A stretch of 64,000 bases of DNA from DATFVJ01 sp963826515. GTDB lineage: Bacteria > Actinomycetota > Actinomycetes > Streptosporangiales > Streptosporangiaceae. This document shows positions 1 through 8,295 of the stretch, piece after piece. Within the stretch, counting starts at the first letter, position 1. Every line of letters starts with the position of its first letter. The notes below the pieces were generated by a model, which worked only from the letters and a program-made list of their open reading frames with translations, was not told where the DNA came from and ran no database searches. The stretch is from positions 496,001-560,000 of the forward strand of contig CAWGXI010000012.1 of assembly GCA_963826515.1 (NCBI GenBank), given 5' to 3'. Position numbers and translations under genes: made by a program.

Positions 1-272
1 GAGATGGGAGTTTGCGCGACACAGGACTCACCCGCGGAGAAAGTGACCGAGACCGGTGGCCGCCCGGCGACACCGACCATTAGCTCACGGGGAACCAGTC
101 CGAGCGGCCGCTTGGTGTACTGGTCGGCCCCTGGCATCTCCTGGTCTCGCTGCTGCCCGCTCTCGGGGCGATCTGCCTCACGTTGCCGGCCATCGGGATG
201 CGCTCGATGCCAGCCATCAAGTCAGGGCACGAGCCCTCACGGAGGGTGAGAATTCTGCAGGCGTTAGAGTGG

Positions 273-1779
273 TCTGAAGTTTCGTATTTATGCCACGGCG
301 GCGTCCCAGGCCGCGAGCACGGCGTGGATTTGCTCGTCAGTGGGCTGAGCTGGGCGGCGCGCGGAAAATCGGGCGGCGATCAGGGTCCGGCGCAGCTTGG
401 TGAGCATGTCCTCGAAGGCGGGCTCGGTCTTGGTCCGGTACCACGGCTGCGCGGCCCTGCGGTCGTCGATGCCGGCCGGGTCGTGGCCTGACCGGGCGTA
501 CCAGATGTTGATCAGGGTGTGCACCAGCATCCCGAACGGGACGGTGCGCCCGGCGGCGAGCCTGACCCGGTTGCGGGCCTCGCCGGCGCCCAGGACGTTG
601 CGGGCGTCGGCGAACGCCTGCTCGATGGCCCACCGGGCGGCGTAGCGGGCGACCAGCGCGGCCGCGGCGGCGGTCCGGTCGGTGGTGACCAGAGCCAGGT
701 CATATCCGCTGGTGGTGTGCTCGTCGCGGGCCAGGATCAGGCGCACGGCCCGGGTGTGCCATGACCCATACCACAGGCAGCTGACGGCGGTGACGTGCTT
801 GATGTGCTCGCGGCCGTAGGCAGTGACGGTAACGGTGTCCCACGCCGCTTCGGCCGCGATGTCCTCGGCCGTGCCCAGCCGGGCACCCTTGGTCCTGGGG
901 CGGCCGCGGCGGCCGGTGCGCGGCGGTGCCAGGTCATACAGGACGGCGTTGCGGGGGATCCGGCAGGTCCAGGTCACGTTCTGCGGCAGGGCCCGCAGCG
1001 CCGGGCCGTGGTAGGCGGCATCGGCCACGACATGAATCACCCGGCCGGGGAAGGCCAGGGCGAGCAGGCCGGCCAGCGCCGCGGCCGTCTCCACCTTGCC
1101 CGGCCCGGCGCCCTTGCCGGGCAGGTGCAGCCGCGCCAGCACCGGCAGGCACACCTCACGGCCGCAGAACGGCAGCCGGGCCAAGATCGCGGCGGTGACG
1201 AAGCAGTTGCCATAGCTGAGCTTGCTCATCGCCGGGGAGCTGCCGTCATGCTGCCAGCCGGCCCCGTGCACCCGGCGCCCGCAGCGGCGGAACACCGAGT
1301 CATCGACGGCCACCCGCAGATCAGCGCCCGGCTCGGTCACCAGCAGGACCGCCAGCTGCGCGACCGCCAAGCCGAGCTGATCGAGTTCCCAGCGGGCCCG
1401 GGCGAAGAAGTAGTGCGCCCGGTCATGCGGCCAGGCATACTGCAGGCAGCCGCCCAGCAGCATGCCTGCCACGGTGCGGCGGCGCACCCGGCCCGCCATC
1501 CCGGCGACCAGGCCGCAGAACGTCGCAAAGCCCGGCGCGGTGAAACACGGCCGCAGCTCATTCAGCAGGCACAGCAGCGAAGCGGGTAAATTCAGGCCCG
1601 GAAGCATCGGCGGGTTCCCTCGGCACGAGGCGGACATGAGCACCGCCGATGCTTCCGCGTTCAGCCCGCAAGATCACGTAACCAGAGCCTCACCGCACCG
1701 CGTGTCGCGACATCTGCCAATCCGTCCCCTCCCGCGACCGCCAGCCCCCCAGCCACCATCAAAAGTGCGAAACTTCAGA
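273..1779 (-). mobile_element. IS701-family insertion sequence, complete
   Basis: A 1507-bp element with perfect 12-bp terminal inverted repeats: TCTGAAGTTTCG at 273-284 and its reverse complement CGAAACTTCAGA at 1768-1779. The four bases GTGG lie directly outside both ends (269-272 and 1780-1783), which fits the 4-bp target duplication usual for IS701. One transposase gene fills the inside on the minus strand. The matching ends and undamaged gene suggest a recent, possibly still mobile copy. The 272 bases to its left hold no gene that can be supported. Confidence 0.88.
288..1607 (-). CDS. IS701-family transposase
   Basis: DDE-type transposase that cuts and rejoins the ends of its own element. 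With the start at 1607 it is 439 aa, normal for the family; an in-frame start 12 codons upstream (1643) is less likely because homology seems to begin at MLPGLNLP. Acidic residues stand in the expected contexts: AVDDSVFRR (about residue 102), HVVADAAYHG (196) and RWAIEQAFADARN (E329). The family-type stretch around residues 125-136 (SPAMSKLSYGN) is also present. It lies inside the inverted repeats at 273 and 1779 and has no frameshift. Family assignment is from motif reading. Confidence 0.9.
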   Translation of the reverse strand: MLPGLNLPASLLCLLNELRPCFTAPGFATFCGLVAGMAGRVRRRTVAGMLLGGCLQYAWPHDRAHYFFARARWELDQLGLAVAQLAVLLVTEPGADLRVAVDDSVFRRCGRRVHGAGWQHDGSSPAMSKLSYGNCFVTAAILARLPFCGREVCLPVLARLHLPGKGAGPGKVETAAALAGLLALAFPGRVIHVVADAAYHGPALRALPQNVTWTCRIPRNAVLYDLAPPRTGRRGRPRTKGARLGTAEDIAAEAAWDTVTVTAYGREHIKHVTAVSCLWYGSWHTRAVRLILARDEHTTSGYDLALVTTDRTAAAAALVARYAARWAIEQAFADARNVLGAGEARNRVRLAAGRTVPFGMLVHTLINIWYARSGHDPAGIDDRRAAQPWYRTKTEPAFEDMLTKLRRTLIAARFSARRPAQPTDEQIHAVLAAWDAAVA

Positions 1780-1978
1780 GTGGTGCGCCCGGTGCATATC
1801 GATGCTCCGATGCTCCTATGTCTGTCAATGGCTTGGATGATGTTTAGTGCTTCAACCTCTGGGGTTTCAAGGAATGGTGTTCTGGCTGGGGCTGCTGGGT
1901 GCGGACAAGACAGGGAGGGGCCACTCCGAGTGGAGGGCAGGCTCTTATTAGGTCACGCGGGCAGCGGGTCAGGTATGG

Positions 1979-2054
1979 CCGGGGGCGGCCGACAAATCGA
2001 TAGAAGGCCAGCACCTGGGTACGGCAGCCGAATAGAGGGTCAGGCCGCCCCCGG
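1979..2054. repeat. Hairpin-forming repeat, copy A (left of IS110)
   Basis: A perfect 12-bp inverted repeat (CCGGGGGCGGCC at 1979-1990, GGCCGCCCCCGG at 2043-2054) encloses 52 bases. The enclosed strings GACAAATCGAT and CAGCCGAATAG recur at nearly the same spacing in copy B on the other side of the IS110 transposase. The paired arms differ between copies while the inner strings are kept, which suggests a structured element such as a REP-like palindrome or part of an IS-encoded RNA. Confidence 0.6.
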
Positions 2055-2066
2055 AGTGCGGTGGGA

Positions 2067-3113
2067 TCAATCAGCGGGGCCGCGGAGGTGGGGGTAGACC
2101 TCGCGGGCGACGTACCGCTTGAGGCAGCGCATGATCTCTTTCTTGGACAGGCCCTCGGCGGTGCGCCGTTCGACGTAGGCGCGGGTCGGCGGGTGTGAAC
2201 TCATCCGGGTGAGGACGATCCGCCATAGGGCGTGGTTGGCCTGCCGGTCCCCGGCGGGGTTGAGGCGGTGCCGGACAGTCTTGCCGGAGGAGGCTGGGAT
2301 CGGGGCGGTCGCGCACAGGTGTGCCCAGGCGGCCTCGGAGCGCAGCCGTTCCGGGTGGTCTCCGGCGGCGACCAGGAGCAGCGCTGCGGTGTCGGAGCCG
2401 ACGCCGTGCAGGGCGAGCAGTCCGGGGGCGTGCCCGGTCAGCAGGGGCACGATGAGGTCGTCCAGGCGCGCGAGCTGGCTGTCCAGGAACTCCGCGCGCC
2501 GTCCCAGCTCGCGCAGCGCGATCCGGGTGTGGTAGCCGATGACCGCGCCGGGCCGGGGCCGCAGCGCCGCCAGATCGGTGACCAGGTCAGCGGTGATGTG
2601 CGCGGCGAACCGGGCGTGCAGGTCGTCGGGGCCGGTCACGATCAGGGCGCGGGCCTGGTTGATCGCCTGGGTCCGCTCGGAGCGGGCGCTGCGTTTGGCG
2701 ACCATCAGCGCCCGGATCGCCTCGACCGCGCCGTCCCGTCCTTTCGGCGCGCCGCGGGCCCGGCCGGACTGCGCGGCCCGCGCCGCGCTGACCGCGTCCA
2801 GCGGGTCGGATTTCCCCTGGCGGCGGCGGTCCTGCCGGTCGGAGCGGTCGACCTCGACGACCCGGACACCGGCCGCGGTGATGTGGCGGGCCAGGCCGGC
2901 GCCGTAGCTGCCGGTGCCCTCGATCCCGACCAGGCACACGGTCCCGAATCCGCCCAGCCAGCCCAGCAGCCCGGCGTAGCCGACCGCGGTGACGGGGAAC
3001 TCCCGGACGCCGAGCAGCCCGCCGATGGGATCGAGCGCGGCGGCGACATGGGTATCGGCATGAGTGTCCACGCCGCCGGTAACAGCGCGTATCTCTACAA
3101 TAGTCACTGCCAT
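2067..3113 (-). CDS. IS110-family transposase (DEDD recombinase)
   Basis: Recombinase of the IS110 class, whose members act with an element-encoded bridge RNA. The start at 3113 (MAVTIVEIRAV, preceded by a GA-rich stretch) gives 348 aa; the frame is open a further 50 codons upstream, but that part reads as non-coding. The N-terminal DEDD domain shows GGVDTHADTH (D16), GIEGTGSYG and a KSDPLDA motif. The C-terminal Transposase_20 domain shows LLALHGVGSDTAALLL and APIPASSGKT, with the serine expected for the family. There are no classical terminal inverted repeats, as is normal for IS110. The gene appears intact. Confidence 0.9.
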   Translation of the reverse strand: MAVTIVEIRAVTGGVDTHADTHVAAALDPIGGLLGVREFPVTAVGYAGLLGWLGGFGTVCLVGIEGTGSYGAGLARHITAAGVRVVEVDRSDRQDRRRQGKSDPLDAVSAARAAQSGRARGAPKGRDGAVEAIRALMVAKRSARSERTQAINQARALIVTGPDDLHARFAAHITADLVTDLAALRPRPGAVIGYHTRIALRELGRRAEFLDSQLARLDDLIVPLLTGHAPGLLALHGVGSDTAALLLVAAGDHPERLRSEAAWAHLCATAPIPASSGKTVRHRLNPAGDRQANHALWRIVLTRMSSHPPTRAYVERRTAEGLSKKEIMRCLKRYVAREVYPHLRGPAD

Positions 3114-3300
3114 CTCTTTTCTCTGGTTGAAGAGGTGGCACGCACCCGCTGGCCGTCGGACCCTGTGAACCCCGGCCTCTTCCCAGGCCAGGCAGATCAG
3201 ACCGGCACGCCGGTGGGTGCCTGAAAATCTGGAATCCCGGCCGACAAATCGATCGCAAGACAACCCAAAGACGGCGTCAGCCGAATAGGAGGTCAGACCG
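3114..3300 (-). other. IS110 upstream non-coding end; possible bridge-RNA region
   Basis: In IS110-group elements the non-coding end upstream of the recombinase gene encodes the bridge RNA that pairs with donor and target DNA. This roughly 190-bp stretch is in that position and contains repeat copy B. I see a possible stem-loop but cannot fold the RNA or define its loops, so this is a positional inference. Confidence 0.3.
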
Positions 3301-3303
3301 GGA
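3235..3303. repeat. Hairpin-forming repeat, copy B (right of IS110)
   Basis: Second copy of the element at 1979-2054: GGCCGACAAATCGAT at 3239-3253 and CAGCCGAATAG at 3278-3288, 39 bases apart against 38 in copy A. Its closing arms are different (TCCCGGCC at 3235-3242, GACCGGGA at 3296-3303; 7 of 8 pair, and a G-U pair would make 8), so pairing is kept while the arm sequence changes. Confidence 0.55.
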
Positions 3304-3739
3304 CCCAGGCCCCGACCCTACGCCCGCACCACCTCAAAACCGGGGAGGCAGGGCCGGAAGCGGAGAAACAGGACCAGAAGCACTATCCACATCCTCCCTG
3401 CCGACTATGAGCGATTGATGACAGATCGACGAGGCGAGGTGATCGCGTACAGATCGCCCGGGTCTGGGTACTCGTCTCGCACGTCCCCGCATGATCAGCT
3501 CACCGAACCGCCGTCCGGCCGGATGCCGGATTCAACGGCTAGTGCGCGGCGGAGGAGAGCACGTGCATGTTCGCCATGAGCACATGGTCGCGTTCGGTGC
3601 CTACGGCGACTACGTCTGGCGGATGTCCAACCACAGCACGGCGTGTTCGACAACGGCATCCGGCATGGACCCGATCCACGGGGTCGCCAAGGCCCGCGAC
3701 CTCGCCGGTAAGTTGGTGAGCCCGGCCAGCGTTGAGGCT
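3304..3739. other. No recognisable gene
   Basis: A plus-strand frame is open from 3491 but its translation matches no family I know and lacks a convincing start or ribosome site. The stretch lies between IS110 and the acyltransferase remnant and is probably degraded DNA. Confidence 0.5.
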
Positions 3740-4398
3740 AGCTGTGCCAGCTGGTCAACGACGTCAGGACCTGCTGGTGTGGGGCTCGATGTATGTGTGG
3801 GGTTCGCCTGGCGCGACGGCACCCTGACCCGCCCGCGGTGGCGCCCGTACGTGCCCGCCGCCGGGGGTGCTGCGGCCCTGGCCGCCTCGTGGCCTGGGGG
3901 CCTTTCCCGGTCGACATGATCGGGGCGGGCGAGCGGATCGGCAACACCAGCCCGCCCTCTGTCGCGCTGCTGGCTGACAGCTGGCTTACTCTGCCGCCGA
4001 GATCGGGCTCATCCTAGCCGCGGCGCCCGCGGTGTCCCAGCTGCTTGCCCGCCCTCGCTGGTGGCGGGCGGTCAGCCGGGTCACGCCCCCGGTCATGCTT
4101 GTCTACCTGTGGCACATGGTTCTGGTCATCATCGCGCCGGTGGCTTTCTACCCGACCGGGATCCTGCCCCGGCCGCGGATCGGATTGGCCCAGTGGTGGG
4201 AGCTGCGGCCGGCCTGGGGAGGCCCTGCTGGCCGTGATCCTGGTCCCGCTCATCGCCGGCCTGTACTGGCTGGACCGGCCCCTGCCGCGCGTGCTGCCCG
4301 CCGGGCTCGGGCCCGCACGGCCCTGGTCCCCGGCCCTCCTGGCAGCTGGCCCGGCCGCCGCCGGGTTCGGCCTCGCCCGGCTCGCGGTCGCGGGCTGA
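3740..4398 (+). pseudogene. Acyltransferase-3 family membrane protein, 3' remnant with frameshifts
   Basis: C-terminal part of a multi-pass acyltransferase family 3 protein spread over several reading frames. In order: WRDGTLTRPRWRPY (about 3811-3852), then VAWGPFPVDM and GERIGNTSPPSVALLA (about 3888-3975), then a frame from 4032 with LLARPRWWRAV, YLWHMV and AFYPTG, and finally a frame ending at 4398 with LLAVILVPLIAGLYWLDRP. Together these follow the usual family order (Trp-rich loop, NTSPP motif, YLWHM helix, last helix), so at least three frameshifts separate pieces of one former gene. The 5' half is missing. Family match is from remembered motifs. Confidence 0.75.
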
Positions 4399-4430
4399 AC
4401 CCTGATCAATTGACCGGTAACGTAGTCCTG

Positions 4431-5015
4431 GTGGCCACAAGCGATCAAGTGCCCCGACAGCGTTGGTCCACCCGGCACTTTGGCAAAGTAAGCTCACCAC
4501 CCACGGTCGAAGATGTCCGTGCGCGCATCTGGTCGCCGCAAGTTGACCCAGCGCATTGGGGCGGCCATCCGGGAGCATATTCAAATGCCATCCTTGAACA
4601 ATACAAAATCTACGTTGAGATGGCCGATCGCGTCAGTGCTCGCCGGGGGCTCACCAATACATTCTTCCTGACGCTGAACTCTGCGGTATTCACTATTATT
4701 GGTGTCTTCTGGACGACTCGGCCACACGCAGCCTCGTGGCTGCTAATTTTCCCCGTGCTAGTGCTGATCGGGCAATGTTTGGCATGGTTCTGGCTTGTCC
4801 GCTCGTATAGGCAACTCAATTCGGCCAAATACGTCGTCATTGGCGCCCTGGAAGAGCGCCTACCTGCTTCACCATACTGGCGGGCGGAGTGGAAAGCACT
4901 CGGCGAGGGCCAGGATCCTTCCCGGTATTGGCCTGTCACCCACCTAGAGCAGTGGATCCCAGCCCTCTTTGCATTCTGCTACCTTAGTGGGTTTATTGCC
5001 ATCTTGCTCGCCTAA
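4431..5015 (+). CDS. Small 3-TM membrane protein, RipA-like family
   Basis: 194-aa protein starting at GTG 4431; the frame is open further upstream only because it runs through the acyltransferase remnant. A cytoplasmic N-terminus of about 75 residues contains EQYKIYVEMADRVSARR. Two close membrane helices follow (about 77-95 and 102-123), then a conserved cytoplasmic part (RSYRQLNSAKY, EERLPASPYWRAEWKALGEG) and a third helix (about 175-193). I recognise the family as one commonly annotated as RipA-like octameric membrane protein; its role is unknown, and the layout recalls SLATT-type two-helix membrane modules found in conflict systems. Base composition is visibly lower in GC than the surroundings, which suggests transfer. 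It converges with the membrane/TIR-like gene beyond the ISAs1 copy. Confidence 0.75.
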   Translation: MATSDQVPRQRWSTRHFGKVSSPPTVEDVRARIWSPQVDPAHWGGHPGAYSNAILEQYKIYVEMADRVSARRGLTNTFFLTLNSAVFTIIGVFWTTRPHAASWLLIFPVLVLIGQCLAWFWLVRSYRQLNSAKYVVIGALEERLPASPYWRAEWKALGEGQDPSRYWPVTHLEQWIPALFAFCYLSGFIAILLA

Positions 5016-5129
5016 ACTCTTCTGGGAAGAAGCGTTCGGAAGTATCGTGAGTGTGGGGGCGTGCTGTTGTGCGGCATGGCCGCTTGGAGGTGGTGGTGCC
5101 GTGACCGGCGTTCCGGGGTTGGCCCAGGG

Positions 5130-5634
5130 TCATCGGCAAAGTCGCGGCATAGGCATCACCTCCTTTCTGATCGATTCCGGTAAGACGCCCAGGAGCGCCA
5201 GGACGTGATCCAGGCGCCGGGACAGGTACTCGGTGCCGCGGGCGATGTTCTCGCATCCGGCGAGCCGGAGCAGGCTCATGACGATGTTGCGGGCGGTGGC
5301 CAGGAACTGGGGCGATGCGCCGGTTCTGACTTGGGACCGGTCCTCGTCGAACGTCCGGTCGCGGACGTAGTGCTCGCGGTTTTCCACTTCCCAGTGGCCG
5401 CGGTTGCCGGCCAGGATGTCGGCGGGGTTGGCCTGCCAGGCGGTGCGGCTGGTGATCCCGTGCACGGTCTCTGGCTTGCGCAGCGGGTTCCAGTTCAGGT
5501 CGTAGATCTGGCGGTGGATGCGGAAGGCCTGGTAGACGCCGGGGAAGTCCAGGCTGGCGACATCGGATGAGCACCAGATGAAGCGGATCTCGTTGCGGCC
5601 GTGGCCGCGGTCAATGGTGATGTGGTGAGGGGGG
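5130..5634 (-). pseudogene. C-terminal part of ISAs1 transposase, split off by frameshift
   Basis: This frame carries the end of the ISAs1 transposase begun in the neighbouring 5611-8295 frame. It contains DRGHGRNEIRF, then FPGVYQAFRIHRQIYDL, the third catalytic acidic residue in RGHWEVENREHYVRDRTF, and ATARNIVMSLLRLAG near the end. The main frame stops at 5611 just after a run of seven C on the coding strand (5629-5635). Reading six C instead would join the two frames exactly (SGAFPP then HHITIDRGHGR). It is a simple homopolymer mutation, a sequencing error, or less likely a slippage site. I found no clear terminal inverted repeat for the element. Confidence 0.8.
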
Positions 5635-8295
5635 GAAAGCCCCGCTGTCGGCGGGGCTGGCAGGGAACAGGGCGGCGATGTCGCGTTCTAGGGATGGCAT
5701 GTTGCCTTTGACGGTCAGGATGTAGTCGCCGCCCCGGTCGGTGACCTGCTGGATGTTGTCGCGGTGGACGTGGAGCGCGTCGGCGGTGATGGTGGTCCCG
5801 TCCAGGTCGCCCTGGTCGCCGCCGCCCGCGCCGGCGGCCTGGCGGGCGGCTGCGATGTCACCGGGCAGCGGCAGGATCTGGGTGACCTCCGTGGTGTCCT
5901 GGGGGACCTTGCGCTGGCCGATGATGACGCCCTCGCCGTGGACCAGGGCGGAGAACAGCTTCACCTTGCAGTCGCGTAGCTCTTCCCAGGCGCCCTTGAG
6001 GACCTTGCCGTCCAGGGCCACCATCAGCCCGGCCGCGTCCCCGGCCGCGATCCGCCCGGCGGTCACCTGGGCCAGCAGCCAGGCCCCGGCGAGCCGGTCG
6101 GCCTCGTCAGCGTCGATCATCTTGACGTGGCGGCGGATCGTGGACTCCTCCGGCGCGATGTAGCGGCGCTTGGCCGGGTGGTAGCGGGCGCCGAGGCGGG
6201 CCAGCGCCTCCTGGGGCAGGTCGGCGATGAAGCCGGCGGCGGAGCGGAAGCTGCGGCCGTAGCCGGACAGCCCCGCCGCGGTCACCATCGTCAGCGTCGC
6301 GGCGACCTTGTGCCGGATGCCGCGCCTGGCGCGGGGGTCGGTCAGGCCGCCGAGCACCTCCAGCAGGCTGGCGCGGTCCCCGGCCAGCGGCAGCGCGTTC
6401 AGGTCGATCACGCGGGGCTCCTCGCGCGTGAGCAGGGGATGGTCAAACGGGGCGGACAAGACCGGGAACGCGCTGCGATGCAGCGGCCGGATCCACACCC
6501 GCTTAGGGCTGCCGTGATGGCGGTAGGTCCCTGCGCTGCGGCTGTAGCCGAGGGTGCCGCCGACCTGCCGGAAGTTCGCGGCCGCGTAGCAGGCGCCGGT
6601 GTGGCGGGCCGGGTCGGTGAATGTCTCCACCGCCAGCACCCGGTGCCCGTAGGCCGCCAGGTAATCGGCTGGCAGCCGCCGCAGCACCCGGGCCAGCACC
6701 GCCGAGGCCAGGTTGTGCCGCCGCCCGGCCGGCAACACGCAGAACCGCTGGTTGTTCGCGATATGGATCCCGACAGGATCACGCCGGGCGGAGCTGTCCA
6801 CCACGGGAGCACCGGTGGTCGGCACCGACACATCGAATTCTCGCCCGCCCTGGGGGTTGGCCGGCCCGGATGGCTGTGCCCAGGTGTGCAGGTCGGTCGG
6901 CGCGTCTGGTGGGTGCTCGGATATGCATCGGTTGTCGTCCGGCCGTGCCGGATGCTCATCTAGACAAGCGGTCGAGTCCATTGTGTTCCCCGCCTGGGGC
7001 TCCAGCACATCCTTGAGCCTCCCTGCCACACATTGGACGATCCTCTCCGGATTGTTCAGGCCATACGCGATGTCGACTCGGCGGGCTTGCGCATCGAAGG
7101 AGACGACCGAGCCCAGGCCAGGGTCCTCCGGTCCGGGGTCGAACCCTGCTTCGCGAAGACGGGTCGCGAAGTCAGCCCATCGGGGATGCCGGTAGTCGGC
7201 CAGACGAAAGACCAGCACCCACCACGACCGTGACCAGATGGAGGATCTGCGTTTCGGCGCCGACACCACGAATAGGCGTTGTTGAATGCCCTCTGCCCGG
7301 ATCGTAGCTAGTTCCCAACTGAGTGAGGAGGAGTCACCAGGTTGCATCAGGATTGCCCGGGCGCTGACCGCCAGTCGCCTGAACTCCGCACGCCAATCCC
7401 CATCCGGGATATACACCCGAAGCGCGCCGCCCGGGGGAAGCGCGTCCTCAGGATTGCCAAGAGCTACGAAACGGCCCACTTGGCGCTCGACCTCATCGGC
7501 GAGGAATTGCTCCAATGTGACCCAGCGGCGGTAAGACGCCCAGCTACGGGTTCCATCGGGCACATCCCTCTCATCGCCCGTCAACCGGAAGGTCATAGCG
7601 CAGTCCAGGGCGAATGGCCGCAGGTACAGCACATACGCGTCGGCCGCAGTCAAGTCGTCCCCGGAGGATTGAGCACGGTAACGCCGTTCGTAGTACAACA
7701 GCAGCCCGAGAACAAAGCCTCCAGCACCGATGAGGTGCAGCACTTGACTGTACTCCTTCACTCCGCTCCAACCAAGGCTCCAACCATCCAGCCACCACCA
7801 GATCAGTCCTACGGCGAGCGCGAGCACGGCCAGGGCGACTAGAACAAATTTTGCCCACCGACCGTAGTTGTGATGCCGCGGCCGCAGTCCGCCGGTCCGG
7901 CGCGCGTCCCCGGACAATTGGCGCGCCAGACCCCAGTAGATCAGTGCGAACAGCAGACCGCACAACGCCCCGTTCAGGAAGATAAGCAAGATAAGGCCTG
8001 CGGAAACGTCCCCTGACTGTGACGGATCACCCCAAAGCACAAGCGCCCACACAACGAAGGGCAAGGCGAATCCGGAGATCACAGACACAAATCCTGACAG
8101 GACGGCAATCGTGGAGGAATAGCCCTTCGCTATTAGTCGCATGTATCCTGCCGTGCCCAATGCGGTGGCAAGCAACGCCATTGCGCAGGACACCAAAATG
8201 GCTGCAGAGTTGATAAACACAGCCAGGCCATCAGATTGCACCACCGCAAAGAGGCGGGCTGACATTGATTGCAACGTGAAAGCACCGGATTCCAC
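5611..8295 (-). CDS. Membrane protein with TIR-like domain fused in frame to DruA domain and ISAs1 transposase
   Basis: One 894-aa frame in three parts. The start at GTG 8295 follows GGAGG with 8-nt spacing; GTG 8304 abuts the ribosome site and is unlikely. Residues 1-435: about five membrane helices (near 22-52, 62-88, 98-122, 147-170, 185-203), then a soluble domain with AYVLYLRPF, TLEQFLADEVERQVG, ALGNPEDALPPGGALRVY and SSLSWELATIR. This is a widespread membrane-linked family with a TIR-like pattern (S...W.E). Residues about 510-605 match DruA/DUF4338: CVLPAGRRHNLASAVLARVL, ETFTDPARHTGACYAAANF. The rest is ISAs1 transposase (VALDGKVLKGA, TITADALH), lacking its C-terminus through a frameshift. 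A likely separate transposase start is ATG 6981. The join probably arose when the IS landed at the 3' end of the membrane gene and removed its stop. Confidence 0.75.
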   Translation of the reverse strand: MESGAFTLQSMSARLFAVVQSDGLAVFINSAAILVSCAMALLATALGTAGYMRLIAKGYSSTIAVLSGFVSVISGFALPFVVWALVLWGDPSQSGDVSAGLILLIFLNGALCGLLFALIYWGLARQLSGDARRTGGLRPRHHNYGRWAKFVLVALAVLALAVGLIWWWLDGWSLGWSGVKEYSQVLHLIGAGGFVLGLLLYYERRYRAQSSGDDLTAADAYVLYLRPFALDCAMTFRLTGDERDVPDGTRSWASYRRWVTLEQFLADEVERQVGRFVALGNPEDALPPGGALRVYIPDGDWRAEFRRLAVSARAILMQPGDSSSLSWELATIRAEGIQQRLFVVSAPKRRSSIWSRSWWVLVFRLADYRHPRWADFATRLREAGFDPGPEDPGLGSVVSFDAQARRVDIAYGLNNPERIVQCVAGRLKDVLEPQAGNTMDSTACLDEHPARPDDNRCISEHPPDAPTDLHTWAQPSGPANPQGGREFDVSVPTTGAPVVDSSARRDPVGIHIANNQRFCVLPAGRRHNLASAVLARVLRRLPADYLAAYGHRVLAVETFTDPARHTGACYAAANFRQVGGTLGYSRSAGTYRHHGSPKRVWIRPLHRSAFPVLSAPFDHPLLTREEPRVIDLNALPLAGDRASLLEVLGGLTDPRARRGIRHKVAATLTMVTAAGLSGYGRSFRSAAGFIADLPQEALARLGARYHPAKRRYIAPEESTIRRHVKMIDADEADRLAGAWLLAQVTAGRIAAGDAAGLMVALDGKVLKGAWEELRDCKVKLFSALVHGEGVIIGQRKVPQDTTEVTQILPLPGDIAAARQAAGAGGGDQGDLDGTTITADALHVHRDNIQQVTDRGGDYILTVKGNMPSLERDIAALFPASPADSGAFPPSPHHH

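Noticed and set aside
3491..3919. 142-aa plus-strand frame
   Set aside because: Only its end (WRDGTLTRPRW) is meaningful, and that belongs to the acyltransferase remnant; the rest matches no family.
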